Of a stretch of 64,000 nt of DNA, positions 18,259 through 27,697 are shown one piece after another. This DNA comes from Coralliovum pocilloporae. Lineage in GTDB: Bacteria > Pseudomonadota > Alphaproteobacteria > Rhizobiales > Cohaesibacteraceae. Below the pieces are notes generated by a model that saw only the letters and a program-made list of their open reading frames with translations, was not told the origin of the DNA and searched no databases. Made by a program: the position numbers and the translations under genes. Within the stretch, counting starts at the first letter, position 1, and each line of letters begins with the position of its first letter. The stretch lies in NCBI RefSeq assembly GCF_030845175.1, contig NZ_CP132542.1, positions 1 to 64,000 on the forward strand, written 5' to 3'.

Positions 18259-20676
18259 TCACCCGCGCATCCGTTCGGCATCAGGATCAAAAAGCGGCTT
18301 TGTATAGAGCACAGCCCGGCGTCTCTCACCGAGTATTTCGATATCCACGGTGCGGCCCTCCTCAATCATGTCGACTGGCAGAAAACCGATTGCCACAGAC
18401 TTCTGAGCGTAATGCGCATAGCCGCCTGAGGTGACGAAACCAACCACATCCTCTCCATCAAAAATCGGCTCGTCTGCAACGACATCTGCATCAGAAGCAT
18501 CGACGATGAAAGTACAAAGCCTGCGCCTGGGGCCTTCGTCTCGCTCGGACAGAGCCGCAGCCTTACCGATATAGTCTGCAGGTTTCTCGTAGGCCATGAA
18601 CCGATCCATGCCGGTCTCAGCAGGTTTATATTCGGGACGGAACTCCCGCATCCAGGACCCGAAGCCTTTTTCAAGACGCAGGCTCATCATGGCGCGCATG
18701 CCGAACGGTCTAAGACCAAGGTCCCTGCCTGCCTCAGCCAGCAGATCATGAAGGGCAATCTGCTCATCCGCCGGAACATAGATTTCATACCCCAGATCGC
18801 CTGTATAACTGACCCGCTGGATAATCGCGCTTGAGAGCCCCACATCCATCTGCCTCACTGACAGGAACGGAAAGGCTTCATTGGAGACATCACCGCGCGC
18901 CACCCGGGCCAGAAGATCCCGCGCCCTTGGCCCGGCAATCTGGAACCCGATCCGTTCAAGAGAGATATTCCGGATGGACACACCCGTCTCCGGCAGGTGT
19001 CGCTCAAACCAGCGCATGTGGAACGCTTGCGCCCCATAGGACGCTGTCAGCTGAAACACATCATCAGACAGACGGGAGATGGTAAAATCACCGATCAGCT
19101 TGCCCTTGGGTGACAGCATGGGCGAGAGAGTAATCCGTCCCACCTTCGGCAATCTGCCCGCCATGATCCGGTCAAGCCAGGCCTCTGCTCCAGAACCGGA
19201 GACTTCATATTTGCCGAAATTGTGGATCTCATTCAGGCCAACCGCTTCCCGCACGGCACGGCATTCCTCTGCCACGATGGGAAACGCATTGGACCGTTTG
19301 AAGGACGGCGTCTCATAGAGCGGCTCACCGTGCGGGGCGAAATAGTTCACGGCCTCCATACCATAGGCATGACCGAAGACAGCCCGCTGCGCCTTCCACA
19401 CACCGTAGGCCGGTGTTGTCTTGAATGGCCGACCCGCCGGTAACTCCTCATTGGGGTAAGAAATCGAGAATCGGCGCTGATAATTCTCTTTCACTTTGGC
19501 GCGCGTATAGGCTTCCGTGCAGACATCACCAAAGCGGGCCACATCCATGGCAAACACATCTCGGGAGGGCTCCCCTTCCACCATCCACTCGGCCAGGGTC
19601 AGACCGACGCCACCACCCTGGCTGAACCCGGCCATCACACCGCAGGCAGACCAGAAATTCCTGAGCCCCTGCACTGGACCGACAAGCGGATTGCCATCAG
19701 GCGCAAAGGTGAAGGGGCCATTGATGATGGTCTTGATCCCAGCCCGTTCAAGAACCGGATAACGCTGATAGGCGATATCAAGAGCATCACCAATCCGCTC
19801 AAGTTTGTCGGGCAGCAATTCATGGCCGAATGTCCACGGTGTGCCATCAACCGCCCAGTGTTCTGCCTGCTGCTCATAGAAACCGATAACCAGTCCCCGC
19901 CCCTCCTGTCGCAGATAGCTCTCACCGGCCGGGTCCATACAATGAGGCAGTTCGCTGTCGCGCTCATAGACTTCCGGCAGCTCCTCGGTCACAAGATACT
20001 GATGTTCCATTGGATGCAGCGGCAGGTAGACACCAGCCATGCGTCCCACTTCACGCGCCCAGAGGCCTGCCGCATTCACCACATGCTCCGCATGAACGGT
20101 TCCCTGCTCGGTCACCACATCCCACGATCCGTCTGCGCGCGGATTGAGCGCGAGCACCGGATTGCGCAGGACAATCTCGGCCCCCTTCTTCCGTGCTGCC
20201 TTTGCATAGGCATGTGTCGTACCGGACGGGTCCAGATGGCCGTCAAGCGGGTCATACAAGGCTCCGATGACACCATCCGTATTGGTGATCGGAGACAGTT
20301 TTCTGATCTCTTCGGGTCCGACAATCTCGGTCTCAAGTCCCATATAACGATGCTTGGCCCGTTCGGCCTTGAGCTGATCCAGCCGGTCCTGAGTGGTCGC
20401 AAGAGTGAGGCCACCCACATGGTGCAGGCCGCAGGATTGACCGGAAACCTCCTCCAGCTCCTTGTAAAGCCCGATCGTATAGCCTTGCAGGGCCGCCATG
20501 TTGGTATCGGCATTGAGAGTATGAAACCCGCCCGCAGCATGCCAGGTCGAGCCGGATGTGAGCTCGGAGCGCTCAATCAGCATAATGTCCGTCCAGCCGA
20601 ACTTGGTCAGATGATACAGGACGGAACAACCGACAACACCACCACCGATGACGACAACCTGAGCTTTATCTTTCAT
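18259..20676 (-). CDS. Dimethylglycine/sarcosine dehydrogenase-like FAD and GcvT protein (paralog 1)
   Basis: An 805-residue protein with the dimethylglycine dehydrogenase architecture: FAD-binding DAO domain (about 1-380; GGGVVG at residues 11-16), a linker domain (to about 435), then a GcvT-like tetrahydrofolate-binding domain (about 440-800). SGSTWHAAGG places H46 at the position that carries covalent FAD in mammalian dimethylglycine dehydrogenase. It probably removes an N-methyl group as methylene-tetrahydrofolate. The substrate may be dimethylglycine, sarcosine or another secondary or tertiary amine. It is the second gene of an operon, 9 bp after another FAD oxidoreductase. A full-length paralog is at 48.7 kb. 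Confidence 0.88.
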   Translation of the reverse strand: MKDKAQVVVIGGGVVGCSVLYHLTKFGWTDIMLIERSELTSGSTWHAAGGFHTLNADTNMAALQGYTIGLYKELEEVSGQSCGLHHVGGLTLATTQDRLDQLKAERAKHRYMGLETEIVGPEEIRKLSPITNTDGVIGALYDPLDGHLDPSGTTHAYAKAARKKGAEIVLRNPVLALNPRADGSWDVVTEQGTVHAEHVVNAAGLWAREVGRMAGVYLPLHPMEHQYLVTEELPEVYERDSELPHCMDPAGESYLRQEGRGLVIGFYEQQAEHWAVDGTPWTFGHELLPDKLERIGDALDIAYQRYPVLERAGIKTIINGPFTFAPDGNPLVGPVQGLRNFWSACGVMAGFSQGGGVGLTLAEWMVEGEPSRDVFAMDVARFGDVCTEAYTRAKVKENYQRRFSISYPNEELPAGRPFKTTPAYGVWKAQRAVFGHAYGMEAVNYFAPHGEPLYETPSFKRSNAFPIVAEECRAVREAVGLNEIHNFGKYEVSGSGAEAWLDRIMAGRLPKVGRITLSPMLSPKGKLIGDFTISRLSDDVFQLTASYGAQAFHMRWFERHLPETGVSIRNISLERIGFQIAGPRARDLLARVARGDVSNEAFPFLSVRQMDVGLSSAIIQRVSYTGDLGYEIYVPADEQIALHDLLAEAGRDLGLRPFGMRAMMSLRLEKGFGSWMREFRPEYKPAETGMDRFMAYEKPADYIGKAAALSERDEGPRRRLCTFIVDASDADVVADEPIFDGEDVVGFVTSGGYAHYAQKSVAIGFLPVDMIEEGRTVDIEILGERRRAVLYTKPLFDPDAERMRG

Positions 20677-20685
20677 AATGCGCCC

Positions 20686-21990
20686 CTAGCCGAGAACTGA
20701 GAAACTGGAATTCGGATTGATCGGGCGCTTGCGGGAGTAAAATCCGATGCTCACTGCGCGATCAATATATTTCAAATGAAATGAAATGGGATTTTCATCG
20801 TGATCATGCCCTGCTTCACAGACTGTAATCAGCTCGGCCATCATCTCTCCGGCAATCGGCGCATTCTTGAACTGATTGCCACTGGTGCCAATGGCCATAT
20901 AGAAGCCCGGCAGGCTTGACTTGTCATAAATCGGGATCCAGTCATCCGATACATCATAGAGCTCGACCACACCCTTGGCCTGCTCTGGAATACCAAGTTC
21001 CGGAATCCGCTGAGCATAACGCAAGACCTGCACGCGCCACTGCTCTGTGAACTCCCGGTTGAAATCATCCGGATCCACCCATTCCCGCTCATCACATTCC
21101 GGGTCTTCCGAGCCGATCAGAATATGATTGCCTGTCTCAGGCCGCATATAGGCACCCAGATCACTGTCTGAATACACACAACCGGACCCCTCATAATCAT
21201 GCTGCTTTGGCGCAGGGACGTGACAGACTTCATGGCGCAATGCCCGCGTCTTGATCGTCATATCATCCAGCACACCCGCCATCTCGTTGATAATGGCGGA
21301 ATGCGGACCAGCCACATTGACAACAATCGGAGCCAGGATCTCCTCGCCATCTTCAAGCCGGACACCTGAAACACGGCCTGAATTCTTCAGAATGGCCGCA
21401 ACCCCGGCATTAAAGCGGAATGTCGCGCCCTTGGCCTCAGCCGCACGATGGAGATTGTGCGCCGCCAACTGCGGGTCAGAGATATAACCGCCAGCAGGAA
21501 AGAAGACAGCTCCGTGCAGCGGCTCATCATTGGGCACATTGAACAGTGGGTCATCCGGCCTCTTGGGTGGCGCAAAACTCTCCGTATTGATCATCGGCAG
21601 CTTTTCGCGCACCTCGGCAGCGGTCAGCTCTTCGTAGGGACAGCCGATTTCGTCCATGATCCCGGCAACAGAGGCTAGATTGCCATTCCCCGGCGTCTTC
21701 ATCACCAGACAGCCGCAATCATTGTAAACGGCATGACCGCGCTCATCATCCGCATCAAGAAACGACGACCAGTTCTTCCAGTAATAATGGCTCTCATAGG
21801 CAATAGCCGAACCATCCACCGTCGAATAATAGGGACGAATAATGGCACAGGAACCAGATGTGGAGCCATAGCCTGATGTCGGCAGCTTGTCGAGGCAGAG
21901 AACATTCAGCCCCTTGCGCTGAAGACCCAGCGCCGTTGCCGACCCGATAATCCCCGCCCCGATAACAATTGCATCAAACTGGCCAGCCAT
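20686..21990 (-). CDS. FAD-dependent amine oxidoreductase (SoxB/DAO family)
   Basis: A 434-residue protein with the Rossmann motif GAGIIGSATALGLQRKG at the N-terminus, a STSGSCAIIRPYYS substrate-side segment and a C-terminal DAO motif (FYMAIGTSGNQFKNAPIAGEMMAELI). It resembles sarcosine oxidase beta-subunit-like and monomeric FAD oxidases of secondary amines. It starts the operon and is followed after 9 bp by the dimethylglycine dehydrogenase-like gene, so the two probably act in succession or on related N-methyl substrates. The start at 21990 has GGAGGAG upstream. It diverges from a LysR gene across 97 bp. Which amine it oxidises is not visible. Confidence 0.85.
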   Translation of the reverse strand: MAGQFDAIVIGAGIIGSATALGLQRKGLNVLCLDKLPTSGYGSTSGSCAIIRPYYSTVDGSAIAYESHYYWKNWSSFLDADDERGHAVYNDCGCLVMKTPGNGNLASVAGIMDEIGCPYEELTAAEVREKLPMINTESFAPPKRPDDPLFNVPNDEPLHGAVFFPAGGYISDPQLAAHNLHRAAEAKGATFRFNAGVAAILKNSGRVSGVRLEDGEEILAPIVVNVAGPHSAIINEMAGVLDDMTIKTRALRHEVCHVPAPKQHDYEGSGCVYSDSDLGAYMRPETGNHILIGSEDPECDEREWVDPDDFNREFTEQWRVQVLRYAQRIPELGIPEQAKGVVELYDVSDDWIPIYDKSSLPGFYMAIGTSGNQFKNAPIAGEMMAELITVCEAGHDHDENPISFHLKYIDRAVSIGFYSRKRPINPNSSFSVLG

Positions 21991-22087
21991 TTGCTCCTCC
22001 CAAGTGCAAAATTTCACCAACAGTTTGCCAAGCGAAAGTCATCAGGTAAAATACTATTTGAAAATACAGAACATCAGAAAAACCGAT

Positions 22088-22981
22088 ATGTTATCCCTGA
22101 AAACACTCCGCTACACAGTCACCGCAGCCGAGGAAGAAAGCGTCACCCTCGCCGCACGCCGCCTGAACGTCTCCCAACCGTCCATTTCCGGGGCTATAGC
22201 CCAACTTGAAGACCATTATGGACAGGCGCTGTTCATCCGCCATAAGGGCAGCGGCATATCGCTGACACCCTTCGGTCGTCAGGTAACCAGAAAGGCCAGA
22301 GATGTTCTCAACAGCGCCGCGGAACTATCCGCATTGTCATCATCAGAAACAGCCGTAACCGGAGAAATCACGATCGGCTGCTTTCAGGAGCTTGCCCCTC
22401 ACTATCTTCCGGCCCTGATGAAGGCTTTTCGGGATATCCATCCCAATGTCTGGCTGACCGTACGCGAGGAAAGCCTGGACGACCTGCCCCGTCTTTTGCA
22501 GGAAGGCACCATAGACCTGATGATCAACTATGATATCGGCCTGCCGGACGCAATCACCACACAGACCCTGAGAGAGCCCGCCTTGCATGCTTTGCTCCCT
22601 GACGGACATGCCTTGAGCTTTGAAAAACTTATTTCCTTGGAAATGTTATGTCATTATCCTCTCATCATTTCATCTGATCATCAGAGCTGGAGCGCGATCA
22701 TGGCGCTGTTTCAGTCAATCGGGCTGCGCCCTTCTGTCCCCTGGCGCCCGAAGACCTTTGAGATGCAGCGGGGTATGGTCGCAGCCGGTCTTGGTGTCTC
22801 TGTGGCGTTTTCCAAAATCACCACTGATCTCAGTTATGACGGCTCAAGGCTGATCACCCGCCCTGTCAGTGACAATGTCCCGAAACAACGTATTCTGATG
22901 GCCAGATCCACACGATTCGACCCATCTCAGGCTGCCAGAACCTTCTGGAGTTTTACGGAAGACTGGTTCCGAAAGAGATGA
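22088..22981 (+). CDS. LysR-family regulator of the divergent FAD oxidoreductase operon
   Basis: A 297-residue LysR protein (LKTLRYTVTAAEEESVTLAARRLNVSQPSISGAIAQLE is the DNA-binding helix-turn-helix) with an effector domain from about residue 90. The ATG at 22088 gives the family's normal N-terminus; the frame is open further upstream but that part lacks LysR character. It faces the FAD oxidoreductase operon across a 97-bp gap and is followed 18 bp later by a TIM-barrel gene on its own strand. The effector is unknown; an amine or betaine derivative is plausible from the divergent genes. Confidence 0.87.
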   Translation: MLSLKTLRYTVTAAEEESVTLAARRLNVSQPSISGAIAQLEDHYGQALFIRHKGSGISLTPFGRQVTRKARDVLNSAAELSALSSSETAVTGEITIGCFQELAPHYLPALMKAFRDIHPNVWLTVREESLDDLPRLLQEGTIDLMINYDIGLPDAITTQTLREPALHALLPDGHALSFEKLISLEMLCHYPLIISSDHQSWSAIMALFQSIGLRPSVPWRPKTFEMQRGMVAAGLGVSVAFSKITTDLSYDGSRLITRPVSDNVPKQRILMARSTRFDPSQAARTFWSFTEDWFRKR

Positions 22982-22999
22982 GGCGCTGGAGAAACCCCG

Positions 23000-23677
23000 A
23001 TGGCTCCAACCTTCATCTTCATGCTGACCCGCAACGACCGGACAGTCAAAGACGCCATGACACTCGCTGAAAAAGCCCTGTCCTACGGTGTCAGACATAT
23101 TGGCTTCAAGGATATCGGCCTGCCCTTTGACGCGCTGTATGATCTCAACCGCCTGATCCGCAGGGGCAAGGCCACGAGTTATCTGGAAGTGGTTTCTCTG
23201 GATGAAAGCAGCGAGCTGCTGTCAGCCCGGGCTGCGCGCGACCTTGGCGTCGACGTCCTCCTTGGGGGCACGCGGGCAGACCGGGTCACATCCATTCTGA
23301 AAGGGACCGGCATCCGTTATTATCCGTTCCCGGGCGCTATTACCGGTCACCCCAGCGAACTTGAAGGAACAATTGACAGCATCACCAGGAGCGCAGAGGC
23401 TCTTGCAAACCAGGATGGGGTCCATGGTCTGGACCTGCTTGCCTATCGCTTCAAAGGCGATGTTCCTGAGCTGATGGCAAGTGTCTGCAAAGCCGTCTCA
23501 ATCCCGGTTATCATGGCAGGATCCATTGACTCAGCAGAACGTATCAGAGCCGTCCAAAGCGCCGGGGCCGCAGGCTTCACCATTGGCACCGCAATTCTGG
23601 AAGGCTGTTTTGACAGAGCCAACCCGGAACCCGACGCTCAATTAAAAGCCGTTCAGGCCCAATTGCAGACGCTGTAA
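23000..23677 (+). CDS. Uncharacterised beta/alpha-barrel protein (HisA/HisF-like or similar)
   Basis: A 225-residue protein with a repeating strand-helix pattern and phosphate-binding-like glycines near the C-terminus (IPVIMAGSIDSAERIRAVQSAGAAGFTIGTAILEGCF), as in HisA/HisF or other ribulose-phosphate-binding barrels. I do not recognise the enzyme. It follows the LysR gene by 18 bp with a GGAG site, so it is probably co-transcribed with the regulator. Its stop lies 4 bp from the end of the convergent DapA-like gene. A role linked to the amine oxidoreductases is a guess from position. Confidence 0.65.
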   Translation: MAPTFIFMLTRNDRTVKDAMTLAEKALSYGVRHIGFKDIGLPFDALYDLNRLIRRGKATSYLEVVSLDESSELLSARAARDLGVDVLLGGTRADRVTSILKGTGIRYYPFPGAITGHPSELEGTIDSITRSAEALANQDGVHGLDLLAYRFKGDVPELMASVCKAVSIPVIMAGSIDSAERIRAVQSAGAAGFTIGTAILEGCFDRANPEPDAQLKAVQAQLQTL

Positions 23678-23681
23678 AACT

Positions 23682-24596
23682 TCAGGACGGTGGATAGTCA
23701 AATTCTGCTTTGAGCTGATCAAGCAGAGGCATCACTGACGCGCTGGAGGCAGGCAGCAATGGCGGCCTGACATTGGCCCAGCGCTCATCCCCACTCCAAA
23801 GAGCCATCAACCGTTTTATGCCTGGAATGAGAGCATAATTCTGGACAGCCAGACGAAACGCCCGAACCCCTTCATGGAGCGCATGTGCCTGCGCCACATC
23901 ACCGGTATCGAAAGTACGGATAACCTCTGCAATTTTCGCCGCATTCAGATTGGCGGTGGCCGTGATACAGCCCTGCCCACCCATCTCAAGAGCATCAATC
24001 AACGGCACTTCAGCACCAGGATAAACTGTCAGACCGTCGATAGACAGCAGCGCCTCGGTGTTCGACCAGTCGCCAGAGCTGTCCTTGATGCCCACAATCT
24101 GCTCGGGGAAGTCCTCGTGCAGCCTGCGCACCACATCCACCGGAATCCCGACACTGGCCACCTGAGGAATGTGATAGAGCCAGATTTTCTGACCCGGATG
24201 GTCAATCATCTCCAGCAGTTGGGCAAAATAGTCGTAAAGTCCCTGCTCTGGCACATCCTTGAAAAAGAATGGCGGCAAAACCATTACAGCAGCGCAACCA
24301 AGCTCAAAGCAGGCGCGACTCAGATTGGCCGTATCAGGCAGGCTGGTCAAACCGGTTCCAGGCACCAGGCGCATGGGGTCTACGCCCGCATCGACCAGCA
24401 GTTTGAGGATTTCAAGCCGCTCCCCGACACCGACCGACAACGCCTCCCCTGTTGTGCCAAACGGAGCCAGCGCTGAGCAGCCGTTGTCAAGCAACGCTCT
24501 GGCATGGGCCAGATACAGATCTTCAGCAATCGTCAGATCATCATTGAAAGGGGTGAGATTGGGGGCAATCACCCCGCGCAGATGCGCCATAGACAT
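23682..24596 (-). CDS. DapA-family (dihydrodipicolinate synthase-like) lyase or dehydratase
   Basis: A 304-residue class I aldolase-type barrel. The pyruvate-binding pattern is intact: GTTGEALSV near residue 48, tyrosine in WLYHIPQ near residue 140, and Schiff-base K171 in VGIKDSSGDW. Members act as KDG aldolases, sialic acid lyases or hydroxyproline-derived deaminases as well as DapA. The neighbouring gene argues against lysine synthesis: it lies 18 bp upstream on the same strand and encodes a glycosidase-like beta-propeller, which suggests a sugar-acid substrate. The exact reaction is not determinable. The start at 24596 has GGAG about 11 bases upstream. Confidence 0.8.
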   Translation of the reverse strand: MSMAHLRGVIAPNLTPFNDDLTIAEDLYLAHARALLDNGCSALAPFGTTGEALSVGVGERLEILKLLVDAGVDPMRLVPGTGLTSLPDTANLSRACFELGCAAVMVLPPFFFKDVPEQGLYDYFAQLLEMIDHPGQKIWLYHIPQVASVGIPVDVVRRLHEDFPEQIVGIKDSSGDWSNTEALLSIDGLTVYPGAEVPLIDALEMGGQGCITATANLNAAKIAEVIRTFDTGDVAQAHALHEGVRAFRLAVQNYALIPGIKRLMALWSGDERWANVRPPLLPASSASVMPLLDQLKAEFDYPPS

Positions 24597-24614
24597 TCAA
24601 AAAAACTCCGCTTG

Positions 24615-25601
24615 TTAAGGACTGGCCTCATATCCCGTACTATCAATTAGAACTTCAGCCAGCCCAATGCCACCGGCTTCCGCTGCACCGCAATAGAGCA
24701 GAAACAGACGACCATCTTCCGCATAAAAACCAGGATCCCGGAGCTCCCGAAGCGGCTGGCTTGCGGCTCCAATTTCCGAAATGGCAAGAGGCAACTCCGC
24801 CCCCTCCCAATCAAGATCCGGCTCAAGCAAAACATGACTGCCGGTTACCAGCCAGTCATTCCAGTCCGGGCTGAGTTGTACAATTCCACAGGAAATACGT
24901 TCCGGGCACTCCCCTATGCGGCTGAAAGCGACATAGAGACAATCACCGTCCAGATGCACTGCCGCGTGGCGCAGCAGCATTCCATCTTCCGCGAGCGATG
25001 CGAGAACATCTGGCCCCTGCTCGAACGGTCCTTCCCAGTTCCGGGAACGGAACAGGCGGCCCGCAAAGGTAACCGCGTAGAAGAACCCCTGATACTGAAA
25101 GACACGATAGTACGGGTCCCCCAATAACGGCTGCTCTGGCAAAAACGACAACCCGTCAGAAGAATTAGCAAGACGCGTCTGCTGATCGCCATTCCACAGA
25201 AGTCCATGATAATACATGCGAATCTGCCTGGTTTCGTGATCCACATGCACATCCGGAGACGCCACATGCGCATAGAGATAGCCACCCTTGAGGTCTTTGG
25301 CCCAGTATGGCCTGTCTGCTTCTGGCGGTTCCGGCGGGTCGACGCTCTCAAAAAGAGACTCTGAGACATCCAGGACACCGGGGCTGTATATGGTCCAGGG
25401 TCCGGTCAGACTGTCCGCAAAGGCCATCCGGATATAGAGACCCTTATGATCAGCAAAATAGAGATAGTAGCGGCCCAGAGGCTGCTCTACCCAGTCCGGC
25501 ACGCGGATAAGAGATGGGCCATTGATATTGCCTCCCATCCGCTCGTCCATATTCGGGCGGATTATCGGGATATCAGACAGGCGTTCTGCTCGGATCTTCA
25601 T
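24615..25601 (-). CDS. Five-bladed beta-propeller protein of glycosidase (GH43/GH32-like) type
   Basis: A 328-residue protein without signal peptide. It shows a repeated blade pattern (NGPSLIRVPDW, GRYYLYFADHKG, GPWTIYSPGV, DVHVDHETRQIRMYYHG, LRELRDPGFYAEDGRLFLLYCG) like the GH43/GH32 five-bladed propellers. I do not see the complete catalytic triad with certainty, so enzyme activity is tentative. It is read just before the DapA-like gene with an 18-bp gap, so both may handle one carbohydrate-derived substrate. The cytoplasmic location suggests an imported oligomer or conjugate. Confidence 0.55.
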   Translation of the reverse strand: MKIRAERLSDIPIIRPNMDERMGGNINGPSLIRVPDWVEQPLGRYYLYFADHKGLYIRMAFADSLTGPWTIYSPGVLDVSESLFESVDPPEPPEADRPYWAKDLKGGYLYAHVASPDVHVDHETRQIRMYYHGLLWNGDQQTRLANSSDGLSFLPEQPLLGDPYYRVFQYQGFFYAVTFAGRLFRSRNWEGPFEQGPDVLASLAEDGMLLRHAAVHLDGDCLYVAFSRIGECPERISCGIVQLSPDWNDWLVTGSHVLLEPDLDWEGAELPLAISEIGAASQPLRELRDPGFYAEDGRLFLLYCGAAEAGGIGLAEVLIDSTGYEASP

Positions 25602-25701
25602 GCCTCCATCTGACCGTCAAACAGAGAGGCACACAAGATCGGTTCGCGTCATGAACGCGTCAATAAACGACAAAATACAGGGAGATATAAGGAAGACACG
25701 A

Positions 25702-25776
25702 TGGCACGCCCAAGGGGAATCGAACCCCTGTTTCCGCCGTGAAAGGGCGGCGTCCTAACCGCTAGACGATGGGCGC
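25702..25776 (-). tRNA. tRNA-Glu (anticodon TTC)
   Basis: A 75-nt gene on the minus strand, including an encoded CCA. The acceptor arms GCGCCCA and TGGGCGT pair (one G-T wobble). The anticodon stem is CCGCC/GGCGG around the loop CTTTCAC, giving anticodon TTC (positions 25741-25743), and the T-loop is GGTTCGATTCC. The D-arm TCGTCTAGCGG matches bacterial tRNA-Glu. It lies between recJ and the beta-propeller gene. Confidence 0.96.
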
Positions 25777-25790
25777 GTCGTGTGAGGCGG

Positions 25791-25820
25791 TTTATAGAAG
25801 GGAATCGGAGTGCCGACAAG
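25791..25820 (-). promoter_or_regulatory. Promoter of tRNA-Glu
   Basis: Read on the minus strand: CTTGTC (-35, near the alphaproteobacterial CTTGAC) at 25815-25820, an 18-base spacer, and TATAAA (-10) at 25791-25796. The likely start of transcription is about 8 bases before the first base of the tRNA. Confidence 0.6.
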
Positions 25821-25894
25821 AGGTTTTTTGAATTTTTCAAACAAGTCAGTGGAAAACTGATTTTCACTTTGGGAATAGAGACTTAGCAGAGAAT

Positions 25895-27685
25895 TTATCG
25901 AACTGGCGCAGCATCTGTGATCCGCAGCTGGACTTTCCTGTCACCCTGCCAGTGGTCGACACTCAGCATTCCCGCGATGTGGATGGCCTGGGCTTCCCGG
26001 CTCTCCAGCAACAAACGACCAAGTGGTGTCTCGGCACAGCGGAATGCGATCGCTTTCAGACGCCCGCCGCTGCCATCCTCAATCTGGCACCGGACATGCC
26101 CCTGTCCAACCACACTCGCATAGCGCACCCGGTGGGTGGGAAAGGCAAAGACAGGTTCCGGATGGCCTGAGCCGAACGGGCCCGCATTCTCAAGCACCTC
26201 CAGAAGGTTGAGGGTCGCGCCAGACGCTGTCAGCGTTCCATCAATCACCAGCTCGTCACGCCCGCCTGCCTCAGCCACAGCAGCACCAAGGCTTTCCTGA
26301 AAATAGGCTTTCAGCTCGTCCAGCCGAATTTGGTCAACGGTCAGACCAGCGGCCATGGCATGTCCCCCGCCCTTCACCAGCAGACCTGTATCAACAGCAG
26401 AGCGAACAGCCTGTCCAAGATCTACACCAGCAATAGAACGACCGGAGCCCGCACCTGCCCCAGACTCATCCAGAGCAATTGCAAAACAGGGTCTTCTGTA
26501 GCGTTCCTTAAGCCGGGAAGCGATGAGACCGACAATTCCCGGATGCCAGGTTTCACCCACCGTGACCAGGACAGCAGGGTCCCTGTCCTCCAGTTGGGCG
26601 AAAGCCTGGGCATCCGCCTCTTCCAGCATCACTGCTTCCATTGCCTGGCGCTCTCCGTTCAGGCGATCCAGATCCTGCGCCATCCGTTCGGCCAATGCGG
26701 TATCCTGGCAGAGCAACAGCTTTGCACCCAGTGCCGCATCACCAATCCGCCCGCCAGCATTGATGCGGGGTCCGAGCAGGAAACCAAGGTGATAGGGTTG
26801 CAGCGGACCATTAATCCGGCTTGCCCGTGCCAGAGCCGCCAGCCCCTGATTGGCGAGATGTCGCAAGGCAATCAGCCCCTTGCGGACAAAAGCCCTGTTC
26901 AGCCCCTGCAGCGGCACCACATCGCAGACCGTCGCAAGAGCAACGAGGTCGAGCCATTCCAGCAAGGGCGGAGGCGTGTTCGGGAACCTGAAACCTGACT
27001 GCCTGAGCGTCCGGTTAAGCGCAACAAGTGTCAGAAAGACAACTCCAGCGGCACACAGATGCCCGAGACCACTCAAATCGTCCTGCCGGTTGGGGTTAAC
27101 CAGCGCCACCACATCCGGCAGGCGCTCACCACACTGGTGATGATCGAGAACAACCACATCCACTCCGTTTGATCTGGCCAGATCAAAGGAGTCGAAGCTG
27201 GATGTGCCGCAATCAACAGAGACGATCAATGTCGCGCCCTGATCCACCAGCGCCTGAATGGCGGCCGGGTTGGGACCATAGCCTTCCGTCAGGCGATCAG
27301 GAATATAGAGAACGGGATCCAGGCCACACTGGCGCAGAAACTTGATCGCCAGGGCACTGGAGCACGCCCCGTCCACATCATAGTCACCGAAGATGGCAAT
27401 CTTTTCCCGGTTGCGGATAGCGTCTGCAAGACGTTCGGAAGCCTTGTCCATATCCTGAAGGCAGGACGGATCAGGCATCAGGGCCTTGAGCGAAGGGTCG
27501 AGAAAATCGCCGGATTCTTCAACTGACACGTCACGCCCGGCCAGGACACGCGCCACAACATCCGGGATATCAGTGCGCTGGGACATGGCCAGCGCAACAT
27601 TTTCGCGAGACTGGTCGAGACGCGGCACCCAGATCAACCCGGCAGGTGATTGATCAACTCCGAGAACAGCCCGGGTGCGCGTCAT
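25895..27685 (-). CDS. recJ: Single-stranded-DNA-specific exonuclease RecJ
   Basis: A 596-residue DHH-family nuclease. The metal-binding motifs are visible: FGDYDVDGACSS near residue 100, SVDCGTSS near 160, LDHHQC near 185, and the DHHA1 part with GGGHAMAAGLTV near residue 435, followed by an OB-type domain. It degrades single-stranded DNA 5' to 3' in recombination and mismatch repair. It is the last gene of the alaC-hom-glpX-recJ group, 12 bp after glpX. The ATG at 27685 was chosen over an upstream in-frame TTG at 27697. Confidence 0.96.
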   Translation of the reverse strand: MTRTRAVLGVDQSPAGLIWVPRLDQSRENVALAMSQRTDIPDVVARVLAGRDVSVEESGDFLDPSLKALMPDPSCLQDMDKASERLADAIRNREKIAIFGDYDVDGACSSALAIKFLRQCGLDPVLYIPDRLTEGYGPNPAAIQALVDQGATLIVSVDCGTSSFDSFDLARSNGVDVVVLDHHQCGERLPDVVALVNPNRQDDLSGLGHLCAAGVVFLTLVALNRTLRQSGFRFPNTPPPLLEWLDLVALATVCDVVPLQGLNRAFVRKGLIALRHLANQGLAALARASRINGPLQPYHLGFLLGPRINAGGRIGDAALGAKLLLCQDTALAERMAQDLDRLNGERQAMEAVMLEEADAQAFAQLEDRDPAVLVTVGETWHPGIVGLIASRLKERYRRPCFAIALDESGAGAGSGRSIAGVDLGQAVRSAVDTGLLVKGGGHAMAAGLTVDQIRLDELKAYFQESLGAAVAEAGGRDELVIDGTLTASGATLNLLEVLENAGPFGSGHPEPVFAFPTHRVRYASVVGQGHVRCQIEDGSGGRLKAIAFRCAETPLGRLLLESREAQAIHIAGMLSVDHWQGDRKVQLRITDAAPVR

Positions 27686-27697
27686 GATCGATCCCAA

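Noticed and set aside
23682..24596. dapA of lysine biosynthesis
   Set aside because: The catalytic lysine is present, but its operon partner is a glycosidase-like propeller, so a biosynthetic name would be unsafe.
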